Positions 34,865-43,390 of a stretch of 46,530 nt of DNA are shown in pieces; positions within the stretch are counted from its first letter, which is position 1; every line of letters begins with the position of its first letter. The notes under the pieces were generated by a model, which saw only the letters and a list, made by a program, of their open reading frames with translations, searched no databases and was not told where the DNA came from. The position numbers and the translations under genes are program-made. Origin of the DNA: Deltaproteobacteria bacterium (GTDB lineage: Bacteria; Desulfobacterota; Binatia; UBA9968; JAJDTQ01); assembly GCA_026712905.1 (NCBI GenBank), contig JAPOPM010000142.1, positions 1 to 46,530 of the forward strand, in the 5' to 3' direction.

Positions 34865-36869
34865 CAGCGGCGCAAATCTTCGACCATCCTGTCCACCTGA
34901 GCGACAGGTCCACGTCCGCGTTGAGCAGATAGTCCCGGAACTGCCTGGTCCCGTACGCGGGCTCCAGTGTCTCGAACGCGAACCGGCGGCGGAGCGCGTA
35001 GTCGACGATGGCCAGGGATCGGTCCGCGGTATTCATGAGTCCCAGGATATGCACGTTGTCCGGAACGCTGAAGCGTTCTCCGACGGTGCTGTAGGTAAGC
35101 GAGATCGCGTGATCGGGGCCACGCTTGTCCGCTTCGATGAGCATGAGCAGTTCCCCGAAGATCCTGGACAGATTGCCCCGGTTGATCTCGTCGATGATGA
35201 AGACGAACGGCGTCTCCGGCTCCTGTTCCGCGCGCTTGCAAAACTCGAAGAACACCCCATTACGCAACGTGAAGCCGCCCGTCTCCGTAGGCCGCCAACC
35301 CTGCACGAAGTCCTCGTACGCATAGGACTGGTGGAACTGCACCATCTCGATGGGACGCGAATCCTTGTACCCGATCAGGCACCACGCGATTCGCTTGGCG
35401 ATGAACGTCTTGCCTACCCCCGGAGGCCCCTGGAGGATCAGATTCTTGCGCAGGGCGAGGGAGTCGAGAATGCGCTGGAGTTGTGTTTCTTCGACGAAGA
35501 GATCCTTGAGCGTACAACCGATACCATACGGTTTCGGTGGAACCACCACAGGCCTATCGCCATCTATCAAGCTGAAGATATCCCGCAACCACTGCTTGTA
35601 CGGAGTGAATCGGGTCAGTGTCTTGGTGGAAATCAAGTCGTCGAGGCTGATCGGCGTGTGGCGAGGATGCCATTGAACTGTCCTCAGGTTCGGATATCCC
35701 GCCCGCTCGGGGTCATGTACGTACTCTCCGGTGACCTCTCCCCAGCCGAGGATGACAGAGCGGCCCTTCTTCGCGATGAGGATGTCACCGACCTTGATTT
35801 CATGAGCGAATTCCCACGCAGCGAGCGAGTGGTTGCTTGGATTTGGCCCGCGGCCGTTTTCGATCAGTGCACTGTGGATGGCATCCTTGGTCTCGTACTC
35901 GCCAAGGTCCGCGAGTTCACTGTATCCGATGGCCGCGATACCCTGTTCTTGGAAGTCTGGCCAAAAGCGTGCACCTTGGCCCGCCCCGATAGCCCACACA
36001 TTGGCCGTGCCGAAACGTTTTCGGTACCAAGCCTCGTCGTCTAACGAGCCGTTGCCGTTGGCCGGAATCGTAGGGCCTGGTTGCCAGCGTTCTTTCAACG
36101 GTGATTCGTAGAGGTGTATCTCCTCACCAGGACGCTCCTCTTGAAGCCGTCGAACTACCTCCAGCAACCTTTTGTCGAGATCCACGAGGTTCATGTTGCC
36201 AACGTCGAGCGTCTTCCCATTTTCGTCGGAAAAGGCTTCGACGATGGCTTTCTTGTGGTTCAGGGAAACGATGGCTTGGAACACCTCCGGGAACAACAGG
36301 AATAACAAGGCATGACGGAATGAACGCCGGCGGCCTTCACTATGACTATCGACCCACGCCGCAAAGACCCAAGAACCACTCAGCAGCGAGGTCCGATCCT
36401 GCGGGGTACGCGAGCTCCAGTCGCGCATTAGGGTTATGATGAAGTTGAACTCATGCCGTTGGTGTCCCAAGTAGGCCATCCCCGGATAGACGATCCCTCC
36501 GTCCAGTACATCACCCAAGGCTGGGTGATCTTCAGGCAGCGCCGCGCCCGACGACTCCCAAACCGTCCTGATCCTGTCGTGCTTGGTTACACCTTTCACC
36601 CCGCTGACGATCAAGAGGTAAAGCCACGTCATTTCCGCCCACAGACGCTTAGCTTCCGGGGGCGCGGGTTCGAGTTGGCGCCGAAGCCTCTCATCGAACG
36701 ACCCGGTTCCCGTGTCGGGGCGTTCAACGAAGTGGGTATGAAGTTGTTCGAAGCATTCCCGCGTCCACAACCTCTCGTCGGTGAACATCGATCCGCCGTG
36801 CAGCAGACATCGCTGTTTCCACGTCTCGGCGGCCTCAAGGATGGCGGCCGCACGTTCCAGTCGACTCAT
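34758..36869 (-). CDS. mcrB: McrB-like AAA+ GTPase with EVE domain; C-terminus shifted and shortened
   Basis: 703 codons. Residues 1-260 form an unassigned N-terminal region. Residues about 284-405 resemble an EVE/PUA-like modified-base reader (VWAIGAGQGARFWPDFQEQG; later WEFAHEIKVGDILIAKKG). The AAA+ domain has Walker A GPPGVGKT (481-488), Walker B VFIIDE (556-561) and NTADRS (613-618). Family members continue for about 60-90 residues with a GHSYF-containing segment, which is absent. After DVDLSL (652-657) the frame moves into unrelated sequence. A neighbouring frame holds QVDRMVEDLRR and a stop overlapping the mcrC ATG. I read this as a deletion with frameshift near 34895-34910. The system may be inactive unless this is an assembly error. 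Confidence 0.8.
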   Translation of the reverse strand: MSRLERAAAILEAAETWKQRCLLHGGSMFTDERLWTRECFEQLHTHFVERPDTGTGSFDERLRRQLEPAPPEAKRLWAEMTWLYLLIVSGVKGVTKHDRIRTVWESSGAALPEDHPALGDVLDGGIVYPGMAYLGHQRHEFNFIITLMRDWSSRTPQDRTSLLSGSWVFAAWVDSHSEGRRRSFRHALLFLLFPEVFQAIVSLNHKKAIVEAFSDENGKTLDVGNMNLVDLDKRLLEVVRRLQEERPGEEIHLYESPLKERWQPGPTIPANGNGSLDDEAWYRKRFGTANVWAIGAGQGARFWPDFQEQGIAAIGYSELADLGEYETKDAIHSALIENGRGPNPSNHSLAAWEFAHEIKVGDILIAKKGRSVILGWGEVTGEYVHDPERAGYPNLRTVQWHPRHTPISLDDLISTKTLTRFTPYKQWLRDIFSLIDGDRPVVVPPKPYGIGCTLKDLFVEETQLQRILDSLALRKNLILQGPPGVGKTFIAKRIAWCLIGYKDSRPIEMVQFHQSYAYEDFVQGWRPTETGGFTLRNGVFFEFCKRAEQEPETPFVFIIDEINRGNLSRIFGELLMLIEADKRGPDHAISLTYSTVGERFSVPDNVHILGLMNTADRSLAIVDYALRRRFAFETLEPAYGTRQFRDYLLNADVDLSLRWTGWSKICAADGPEDSHRQHLLPPVLRLEPRGGAGCRAAGGVGWT

Positions 36870-36922
36870 TAAGAACTCCTTGCGGCCCCATTACACGCGC
36901 CGCTCAGGACTGACGAACCAGG

Positions 36923-37690
36923 TCAAATTTCCGCCACCAGATCCTTGTAGCTCAGCTCGGCCCGCGGGTAGGTCAACGGGCTGTGGCTCATGCCGAGGGC
37001 GACGCACATTTCCGCGAAGCGGATGGACACGGACTTGGTGTTGAACACGGGCACGCCGGCGCCTTCCTGCAGCGCGGCGGGGTCGACGACGTACGGGATC
37101 AGGGCGCCGCCGAGCGGCACGACGCATTGGGCGCCGGTCTGCGACACGAGGTCGCGGATGAGGCCGATGGTGGTTTCGGTGATCTCGGCGCGCCGCTCGT
37201 TGATGTCGGAGCCGTAGATGTCGAGCGCGCGGATGTCGGTGACGAGGTGGTCCATTCCGATGGTGCGCAACAGCCGCCAGGTGTAGGGGACGTGGGAGGG
37301 CAGCGGGACGGTGATCCCGATTCGGTCGGCCAGCACGGCCGCGGCGTGCACGGTGGTGCGCAGCGGGCCGATGACCGGGATCTTGACCACCAGCCGGCCG
37401 CCGTCGATGCCCGGATCGAAAGTGTTCGACTGGATCACCGCGTCAAAGCCGTTCTCCGCGGCCCAGCAGATCTTCCGGATCAAGGAGGGCGTCTCCATCA
37501 TATGGTCCAGCCCGTTCAGCATCTTCTGGTTCCCGGTCACGTCCTCCACGGCCGAGCCCGCGAAGTTGTCCGGGAAATGCACTTCCACCCGTGTCCCTTC
37601 CGATGCATAGCCGTTAAGCAGCTTCTCCACCGAGGTCACGTCGTACTTCGCGGCGTTCTTCGGCGCCTTGTTGAGAAACATGATGCGCAT
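36923..37690 (-). CDS. Asp/Glu/hydantoin racemase-family protein without the usual cysteines
   Basis: 255 residues from the ATG at 37690 with GGGAGG ahead; the open frame to 37819 has no site. The fold is that of the Asp/Glu/hydantoin racemase superfamily: MRIMFLNKAPKNAA, then AVIQSNTFDPGIDGGR and IPVIGPLRTTVHAAAVLADR. In racemases the catalytic pair is two Cys, one just before the DPG motif and one in VLGCAG. Here these read SNTFDPG and VPLGGAL. It therefore more likely acts as another isomerase or lyase (inference). It follows the iol genes and may share the transcript. Confidence 0.7.
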   Translation of the reverse strand: MRIMFLNKAPKNAAKYDVTSVEKLLNGYASEGTRVEVHFPDNFAGSAVEDVTGNQKMLNGLDHMMETPSLIRKICWAAENGFDAVIQSNTFDPGIDGGRLVVKIPVIGPLRTTVHAAAVLADRIGITVPLPSHVPYTWRLLRTIGMDHLVTDIRALDIYGSDINERRAEITETTIGLIRDLVSQTGAQCVVPLGGALIPYVVDPAALQEGAGVPVFNTKSVSIRFAEMCVALGMSHSPLTYPRAELSYKDLVAEI

Positions 37691-37870
37691 GGGTGTTCCT
37701 CCCTTAGGGGCCAACGTTCCGGTTAATGCACGAGTCTGCTGCCGGTTGGACCGTGATCGGCTTCCCTTATACACGTTGGCGCGGGTGGCTACGAGCAGGC
37801 CGGCGTTTCGCGAAGGCACTGGATGAGATCACACACGCGGCGGACGGAGGACCGGCGCCGAGGTTGGCGC

Positions 37871-38899
37871 TTACGGAGTGCCGTCCACGGGTTCGACGGC
37901 AACGGTGCGGCCCGTAGCCAGGGACTCCGACGCGGCGTCGGCGATGGCGAGGGCGGCGAGGCCGTCCCGGCCGTCGGGATAGGGCACGTTGCCGCCCCGG
38001 ACGACGGCGCAGAAGGCGGCCATCTCCAACCGGTACGCATCCGCGTAACGGTCCATGAAGAAGTCGTTCAGCGGGTCGGTGGCGAAGCCCGCGCCGTCGG
38101 CGCGGGTCACCGTGGTGGCCACGGGATTGCCCGCGGAGAGCATTCCGGCGGAGCCGTGGATCTCGATGCGCTGGTCGTAGCCGTACACGGCGCGGCGGGA
38201 GTTGGAGATGACGCACAGGCGGCCGCCCGACGAGCGCAGCACCGCGACCGCGGTGTCGACGTCGCCGGCGGTGCCGATGGTCTCGTCCACGAGAGCCGAT
38301 CCGGTGGCGCTGATCTCGACGATGGGCTCTCCCACCAGGAACCGCGCCATGTCCAGGTCGTGGATCATCATGTCGCGGAAGAGGCCGCCGGAGTGTTGGA
38401 TGTAGGCGAGGGGTGGCGGGGCGGGATCGCGCGAGGTGATCTGCACGAGTTCCACGTCACCGATGCGCCCGCCGTCGATCTCTTCGCGCAGGCGCCGGAA
38501 CGAGGGATCGAAGCGGCGGTTGAACCCGACCATGAGGGGCACGCCGCGGCGGGCCGCGGCGGTGACGCCCTGTTGGGCGCGGGACAGGTCGAGGTCGAGA
38601 GGCTTCTCGCAGAAGATGGCCTTGCCCGCATCGGCCGCCCGCTTGATGAGATCGGCGTGGACGTCGGTGGGCGTGGCGATGAGAACGCCTTCGACGGCGG
38701 GATCGTGCAGCAGTTCTTCGGCCGACACGGCTTGGGCGCCGGTCATGCGGACCACCGCGGCCGCCGCCGCTTCGACGGGATCGGCCACCGCCACCAGCCG
38801 GGCGCCCTCCGCGGCCGCGATGGAGCGGGCGTGGGTCTGACCGATCCGGCCGGCTCCCAGGAGCCCCAGCCTGACCGGGTCCGCGGTCGCGTCCGTCAC
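37871..38899 (-). CDS. iolG: Gfo/Idh/MocA oxidoreductase, inositol 2-dehydrogenase (IolG-like)
   Basis: 342 residues from the GTG at 38899, overlapping the stop of iolB by GTGA. The NAD(H) motif is LGLLGAGRIGQTHARS (11-26). The catalytic lysine is in FCEKPLD, and the conserved Asp/His pair is in GGLFRDMMIHDLDM. It oxidises myo-inositol to scyllo-inosose, the first step of the pathway. Family members act on many sugars; the assignment here depends on its position in an otherwise complete iol cluster. Confidence 0.88.
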   Translation of the reverse strand: MTDATADPVRLGLLGAGRIGQTHARSIAAAEGARLVAVADPVEAAAAAVVRMTGAQAVSAEELLHDPAVEGVLIATPTDVHADLIKRAADAGKAIFCEKPLDLDLSRAQQGVTAAARRGVPLMVGFNRRFDPSFRRLREEIDGGRIGDVELVQITSRDPAPPPLAYIQHSGGLFRDMMIHDLDMARFLVGEPIVEISATGSALVDETIGTAGDVDTAVAVLRSSGGRLCVISNSRRAVYGYDQRIEIHGSAGMLSAGNPVATTVTRADGAGFATDPLNDFFMDRYADAYRLEMAAFCAVVRGGNVPYPDGRDGLAALAIADAASESLATGRTVAVEPVDGTP

Positions 38900-39705
38900 T
38901 TCGAGTCCCGCTGGAAGATCCAGTCGTGGTCGGGGTGGTTCCTGAAGCGCCACTGCCGTCTCGGGCCGGCCATGACGTTCAGGTAGTACATGTCGTACCC
39001 GTAGGGAGCGCCGCACGGATGGTGCCCGCGGGGCACCAGCACGGTGTCGCCGTCGGACACGGCCATGGTCTCGTCCAGTTCCCCGTCCTCGGTGAAGACC
39101 CGCTGGAAGCCGAACCCCTGGGGCGGGTCGATGCGGTGATAGTAGGTCTCCTCGAGATAGGTCATGTCCGCGCCCTCGTCGCTGTCGTGTCGGTGCGGCG
39201 GGGAGCTCGACCAGTTGCCCTGTGGCGTGAACACCTCCGTGATCAGCACGCTGTCGGCGATGTCGGCGTCGTCCATGGCGATGGGGTGCACGTAGCGCGT
39301 GTTGGCGCCCTTGCCGCGCTCCAGCACCGGGATGCCGGCCGGGTCGATGGCCGCGGCCGGATGCCCGCCGAAGCCCGGAGCCGAGCACACGGCGATCGTG
39401 CAGTCCGTTTCCGCGCGCGCCGACCAGGAGGTGCCGTTGGGAACATAGACCGCGTACGGCTTGGTCTGCTCGAACACGCTCAGGCGCTCGCCCTGGACGC
39501 CGAAGTCCACCTCGGGCGTGGACAGGCGCGCCTTGCCGTCGACCATCACAAGGATGGCCTCGCGATCCCCGGTGTCCTCGCCGGCCGTGTCCCCGGCCTT
39601 CAACGCGTACACCGCGAAGCCGACGTAGCGCCAGCCGGCGTCCGCCGGTGTGATGTCGACGATCTTGCCCGTCGTCCCTGACGGTTTTCTCAGTAAACTG
39701 CTCAT
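38896..39705 (-). CDS. iolB: 5-deoxy-glucuronate isomerase IolB
   Basis: 269 residues from the ATG at 39705 with GGGAGGAAG upstream. Isomerises 5-deoxy-D-glucuronate to 5-dehydro-2-deoxy-D-gluconate. It is a double-cupin protein; the metal-binding block PPHRHDSDEGADMTYLEETY, followed directly by YHR, is clear at about 168-190. The second conserved part GFGFQRVFTEDG and the tail VPRGHHPCGAPYGYDMYYLN complete the match. It lies upstream of and overlaps iolG. Repeat element C separates it from iolE. Confidence 0.95.
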   Translation of the reverse strand: MSSLLRKPSGTTGKIVDITPADAGWRYVGFAVYALKAGDTAGEDTGDREAILVMVDGKARLSTPEVDFGVQGERLSVFEQTKPYAVYVPNGTSWSARAETDCTIAVCSAPGFGGHPAAAIDPAGIPVLERGKGANTRYVHPIAMDDADIADSVLITEVFTPQGNWSSSPPHRHDSDEGADMTYLEETYYHRIDPPQGFGFQRVFTEDGELDETMAVSDGDTVLVPRGHHPCGAPYGYDMYYLNVMAGPRRQWRFRNHPDHDWIFQRDSK

Positions 39706-39785
39706 GGGTTCTTCCTCCCGAGGGCCGCGAGGCCGTGTCAAACCCGCGCGGCATGAACACTATGAATAGGTCATTCCCGCTTGCC

Positions 39786-40075
39786 AGGCTGTGTCAAGAC
39801 CCGTGAGGCGGGACCCTACGGAACGTCATTCCCGCGGAAGCGGCTGTGTCAAGACTCGTGAGCCTACGGTCCCCCGAAGAGTCATTCCCGCGGAAGCGGG
39901 AATCCAGGGGCGGTGGTGGGGCACGACAGGGGCGTTTCTCCGCCTCCCCACCCCTGGATTCCCGCTTCCGCGGGAATGACGTTCCGTTATGTGCGTGCCT
40001 CACGAGTTTGACACAGCCGCTTCCGCGGGAATGACGACTCGATGGGGCTCTGCCTCATCAGCCTTGACACAGCCT
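39786..40075. repeat. MITE-like element C (outer copy of a nested pair), with exact 4-base duplication TTGC
   Basis: The termini are AGGCTGTGTCAAGAC (39786-39800) and GCCTTGACACAGCCT (40061-40075), one mismatch. Flanks are ATTCCCGC-TTGC on the left and TTGC-ACGGGGATGACG on the right, so the loop tetramer TTGC is duplicated. The outer element's own arms, CGTCATTCCCGCGGAAGCG (39824-39842) and its complement (40018-40036), enclose the inner copy at 39843-40017. Another solitary AGGCCGTGTCAAAC lies at 39730-39743. Confidence 0.8.
39843..40017. repeat. Inner nested copy within element C
   Basis: Begins GCTGTGTCAAGACTCGTGAG and ends CTCACGAGTTTGACACAGC, complementary except for one inserted base. 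Its inverted arms (39881-39910 and 39951-39980) are 30 bp and match perfectly. The surrounding arms of the outer copy are perfect complements of each other. Confidence 0.75.
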
Positions 40076-40103
40076 GTTGCACGGGGATGACGTACTCGTA
40101 GCA

Positions 40104-40997
40104 TTAGTCCAACCCCGCTTCCCGTGCCATGGCGCGAAGCGTCTTCAGTGCCAACGTCTGATAGTATACCGGATCGCGTTGCGCCGGGTCCTGCTCGGCC
40201 TCCGCGATGAGCCAGCCCGAGTAGCGGTGGCGCGCGGCGATGCGCAGCACCGCGGGGAAGTCCACGCAGCCCTCTTCGTCACCCGGTACCGTGAACACGC
40301 CGAGCCGGACAGCTTGAAGGAATGACAGCCCCTCCGCAAGCGCCTTGTCGCGGATGGCGGCACGAACGTTCTTGGCGTGAATGTGAACGATGCGGTCCAT
40401 GTACCTTTCGGCGAGGGCCACCGGATCGGTGCCGGCGAAGGTCGCGTGTCCGGTGTCCAGAAGCAGCTTGGTGTTCGGTCCGGCGTGCGCCATGAAGGCC
40501 TCGACCTCGTCCAGGGTCTGCACCACCGTGCCCATGTGGTGATGGTAGGCCAGGTCGATGCCCAGGCCGCGGCAGTGGCTGGCCACGGCCTCGACGTCGG
40601 CGCAGAAGCCTTTCCAGCCGGACGCCGCGAGCTTCGGCCGATGGCCCAGCGGCGTGTCAGCCGCGCCGTGCACGGCACCGGTGCTTTCGCACGCGATGCA
40701 CACCGTGCACCCCAAGGCCGCCAGCACTTCAAGGTGCGGCTGGATGGCCGCTTTCTCTTCCTCCACGGAGCGTTCGAGCAGCTTCAGCGAGTGCCACCCG
40801 GACACGTACGCCAGGCCGTAGCGGTCGAGGGTCGCCTTCAGGGTCGCCGCGTCGGAAGGGAACTTGTGGCCCTTCTCGATGCCCTCGAAGCCGATGCGGC
40901 CGGCGTCGCTCAGGCACTGCTCCAGCGGGATGTCGCCGCCCAGGCTGCGATCGTCGTCGTCGGACCAGGCGATGGGGTTGGTGCCGTAACGGATCAC
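40104..40997 (-). CDS. iolE: Inosose dehydratase IolE-like sugar-phosphate-isomerase-fold protein
   Basis: 297 residues from a GTG at 40997. Converts scyllo-inosose to 3D-trihydroxycyclohexane-1,2-dione. TIM-barrel (xylose-isomerase-like) sequence with MIRYGTNPIAWSDDDD, VSGWHSLKLL, LAYHHHMGTVVQTLDEVEAF, LLLDTGHATFAG and VHIHAKNV; the His and Glu/Asp residues suggest the metal site. The pattern matches IolE better than other isomerase-fold proteins, and its position next to iolD supports it. It starts about 89 bases after the end of iolD. Confidence 0.9.
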   Translation of the reverse strand: MIRYGTNPIAWSDDDDRSLGGDIPLEQCLSDAGRIGFEGIEKGHKFPSDAATLKATLDRYGLAYVSGWHSLKLLERSVEEEKAAIQPHLEVLAALGCTVCIACESTGAVHGAADTPLGHRPKLAASGWKGFCADVEAVASHCRGLGIDLAYHHHMGTVVQTLDEVEAFMAHAGPNTKLLLDTGHATFAGTDPVALAERYMDRIVHIHAKNVRAAIRDKALAEGLSFLQAVRLGVFTVPGDEEGCVDFPAVLRIAARHRYSGWLIAEAEQDPAQRDPVYYQTLALKTLRAMAREAGLD

Positions 40998-41085
40998 GCG
41001 GTTGTCCTCGTCCGGTCACTGGCGGGGATGACCGGCGGCGGGTCGAAACCGGGTCACGGCCGCCTCTTGGCTGGTCCCATCGGGG

Positions 41086-42987
41086 TCACGGACGCTTTCT
41101 CAGCGCCGCGACATAAGACTCGCGCGCCGCCGCCACCTCGGTCCGGTCCGACACCTCGGGGACGGCCACGTCCCACCAGTGGCCTCCGGCCTGAGTGCCG
41201 GCCAGTGGGTCGGTGTCGATGACGATCACGGAGGTCCGCTCGGCGGAGCGGGCCTCGACCAGGGAGGCTTCAAGCGACTCGATACCGTCCACGTGCGTCG
41301 CGATGGCTCCCATGGAAGCGGCATGGGCGGCGAAATCGATGGCCGACGGCGTCTGGTGCCGGGCGGTGTCCAGCAAGTTGTTGAAGCTGGCGCCCCCGGT
41401 GGCCAGTTGCAGCCGGTTGATGCAGCCGAACCCCCGGTTGTCCAGCACCACGACGGTGAGCTTGAGGCTCAGCATGACGCTGGTGGCCAGCTCCGAGTTC
41501 ATCATCATGTACGACCCGTCGCCCACCACCACGACCACGTCGGCGTCCGGGCGCGCCATCTTGACTCCCAGGCCGCCGGCGATCTCGTAGCCCATGCAGG
41601 AGTACCCGTATTCCAGGTGGTAGTCGCCGCGGCGGGGCGAGCGCCACAGCTTGTGCAGCTCGCCGGGCAGGCCGCCGGCGGCGCACACGACGATGCCGTT
41701 GTCGGGCATGTTTCGCTGCACGGCACCGATGACCTGGGCGTCCGTGGGCAGGGCGTCACCCCCGGTTGCCGCGGTGACGGCGTCGACGGCGCGGTCCCAA
41801 TCGCCCTTGAGCGCCGCGTGCGCCGGCGTAACAAGGCGATCGTCTGGATCGCGGTTGGGAGCGGCGGAAGGCGTAATCCGGCGTGGCTTGAACTCCTCGC
41901 CCGGGGTGGCAACGACCCGATCCTCCAGCACGGCGTCCAGTTCCTCCAGGGTCGTCCTGGCGTCGCCCACCACGGCCACGGCGTCATGCTTGGTGGCGTC
42001 GAACGCCGCCGCGTTGATGGTGAGCAGCCTCACGTCCGGGTTCTGGAACAGGCTCCAGGAGCCGGTGGTGAAGTCTTGCAGGCGGGTTCCCACCGCGAGG
42101 ATCAGGTCGGCGGTCCGGGCGATCGCGTTGGCGCTCTCGGCGCCGGTGACACCGATGGCGCCCACGCTGCACGGGTGTGTCCACGGCAGCGCCGACTTGC
42201 CCGCTTGGGTCTCGGCCACCGGGATGCCGTGGCGCTCGGCGAACGCGGCCAGTTTCTCGCACGCATCCGAGTAGTGCACGCCGCCGCCGGCGATGACGAG
42301 CGGCGCCTTGGCGGCCCGCAGGGCTTCCGCCGCGCGCGCCAGTTCCCCGGTGTCCGGCCGTTGCCGGCGCATGATCCAGGCCCGCGGCTCGAAGAACGTT
42401 TCGGGGTAGTCGTACGCTTCGGCCTGGACGTCCTGGCACAGGGAGAGGGTCACCGGGCCGCACCCGGCCGGGTCGATGAGCGTCGCCATGGCGCGCGGCA
42501 GGGCCGTGAGCAGTTGCTCCGGGCGGGTGATGCGGTCGAAGTAACGGCATACCGGGCGGAAGCAGTCATTGGCGCTGACGGTGCCGTCCGCGAAGTCTTC
42601 CACCTGCTGCAGCACGGGGTCCGGGAGCCGGTTGGCGAACACGTCCCCGGGAAGGAACAGCACCGGCAGGCGGTTCACGTGCGCCACCGCCGCGGCCGTC
42701 ACCATGTTGGTGGCGCCGGGGCCGATGGAGGAGGTCACCGCCATGGCGCGCTTCCGATTGTTGGCCTTGGCGAAGGCGATGGCCGCGTGCGCCATACCCT
42801 GCTCGTTGTGGCCGCGCCACGTGGGCAGCGCGTCGCCCGCCTGATACAGTGCCTCGCCCAGCCCGGCCACGTTGCCGTGCCCGAAGATTGCCCACACCCC
42901 GGCCACGAAGCGCTCGCCCTCCTCGTTGGTCTGGCCGCTCAGGTAGCGCACCAGCGCCTGCGCCGCCGTCATTCGGATCGTGCTCAT
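41086..42987 (-). CDS. iolD: 3D-(3,5/4)-trihydroxycyclohexane-1,2-dione acylhydrolase IolD (ThDP-dependent)
   Basis: 633 residues. Opens the ring of the dione to give 5-deoxy-glucuronate. The N-terminal MTAAQALVRYLSGQ and FGHGNVAGLGEAL are characteristic. The middle domain has WTHPCSVGAIGVTGAESAN. The ThDP motif begins at GDGSYMMMNSEL and ends at DNRGFGCINRLQ. The active-site glutamate region is GHNEQGMAHAA. The complete length and all domains are present. Repeat element D lies between it and iolC. Confidence 0.95.
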   Translation of the reverse strand: MSTIRMTAAQALVRYLSGQTNEEGERFVAGVWAIFGHGNVAGLGEALYQAGDALPTWRGHNEQGMAHAAIAFAKANNRKRAMAVTSSIGPGATNMVTAAAVAHVNRLPVLFLPGDVFANRLPDPVLQQVEDFADGTVSANDCFRPVCRYFDRITRPEQLLTALPRAMATLIDPAGCGPVTLSLCQDVQAEAYDYPETFFEPRAWIMRRQRPDTGELARAAEALRAAKAPLVIAGGGVHYSDACEKLAAFAERHGIPVAETQAGKSALPWTHPCSVGAIGVTGAESANAIARTADLILAVGTRLQDFTTGSWSLFQNPDVRLLTINAAAFDATKHDAVAVVGDARTTLEELDAVLEDRVVATPGEEFKPRRITPSAAPNRDPDDRLVTPAHAALKGDWDRAVDAVTAATGGDALPTDAQVIGAVQRNMPDNGIVVCAAGGLPGELHKLWRSPRRGDYHLEYGYSCMGYEIAGGLGVKMARPDADVVVVVGDGSYMMMNSELATSVMLSLKLTVVVLDNRGFGCINRLQLATGGASFNNLLDTARHQTPSAIDFAAHAASMGAIATHVDGIESLEASLVEARSAERTSVIVIDTDPLAGTQAGGHWWDVAVPEVSDRTEVAAARESYVAALRKRP

Positions 42988-43078
42988 GGGTTGTTTGTCC
43001 TTTATCCGTCATTCCCGCGGCTCGGCCTGGTAATGACTCCCAACGCAACGACGTATCCAAACGTCATTCCCGCGGAAC

Positions 43079-43281
43079 AGAGTGTGTCAAAACTCCGCTT
43101 GGCCACGAGACGGCACCGCCACCCCGATTCGTCATTCCCGCGGAAGCGGGAATCCAGGGGTGGCGAGGCGGGGAAACGCCCCGTAGTGCCCCACCACCAC
43201 CCCTGGATTCCCGCTTCCGCGGGAATGACGAATCGGGGGGTTGGCACCGATTCTTGCCCGGACGACGTTTTGACACAGCCT
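43079..43281. repeat. MITE-like element D with a 39-bp perfect inverted repeat and duplicated GGAA
   Basis: The termini are AGAGTGTGTCAAAAC (43079-43093) and GTTTTGACACAGCCT (43267-43281), two mismatches. The inner arms at 43125-43163 and 43197-43235 are perfect inverted copies. Left flank CGTCATTCCCGC-GGAA and right flank GGAA-GCGGGAATGACG rebuild one intact palindrome once a GGAA duplicate is removed. The right end is shared with element A. Confidence 0.85.
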
Positions 43282-43390
43282 GGGAAGCGGGAATGACGGC
43301 ATGGGGCAACGGTGCCATTCCGTGTCCACGCAGAGCCCTGACGCACCCTTTTTGGGGGCATGACGGATGTACTCTGTCGTAGCCATTGGG

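Noticed and set aside
37871-39760. A single 629-residue fused protein in the iolG frame
   Set aside because: The upstream half is a shadow of iolB in another frame; a GTG at 38899 overlapping the iolB stop gives a normal iolG.
39786-40075. The repeated palindromes as a CRISPR array
   Set aside because: Repeat units are inverted and nested, not evenly spaced direct repeats with unique spacers, and there are no cas genes.
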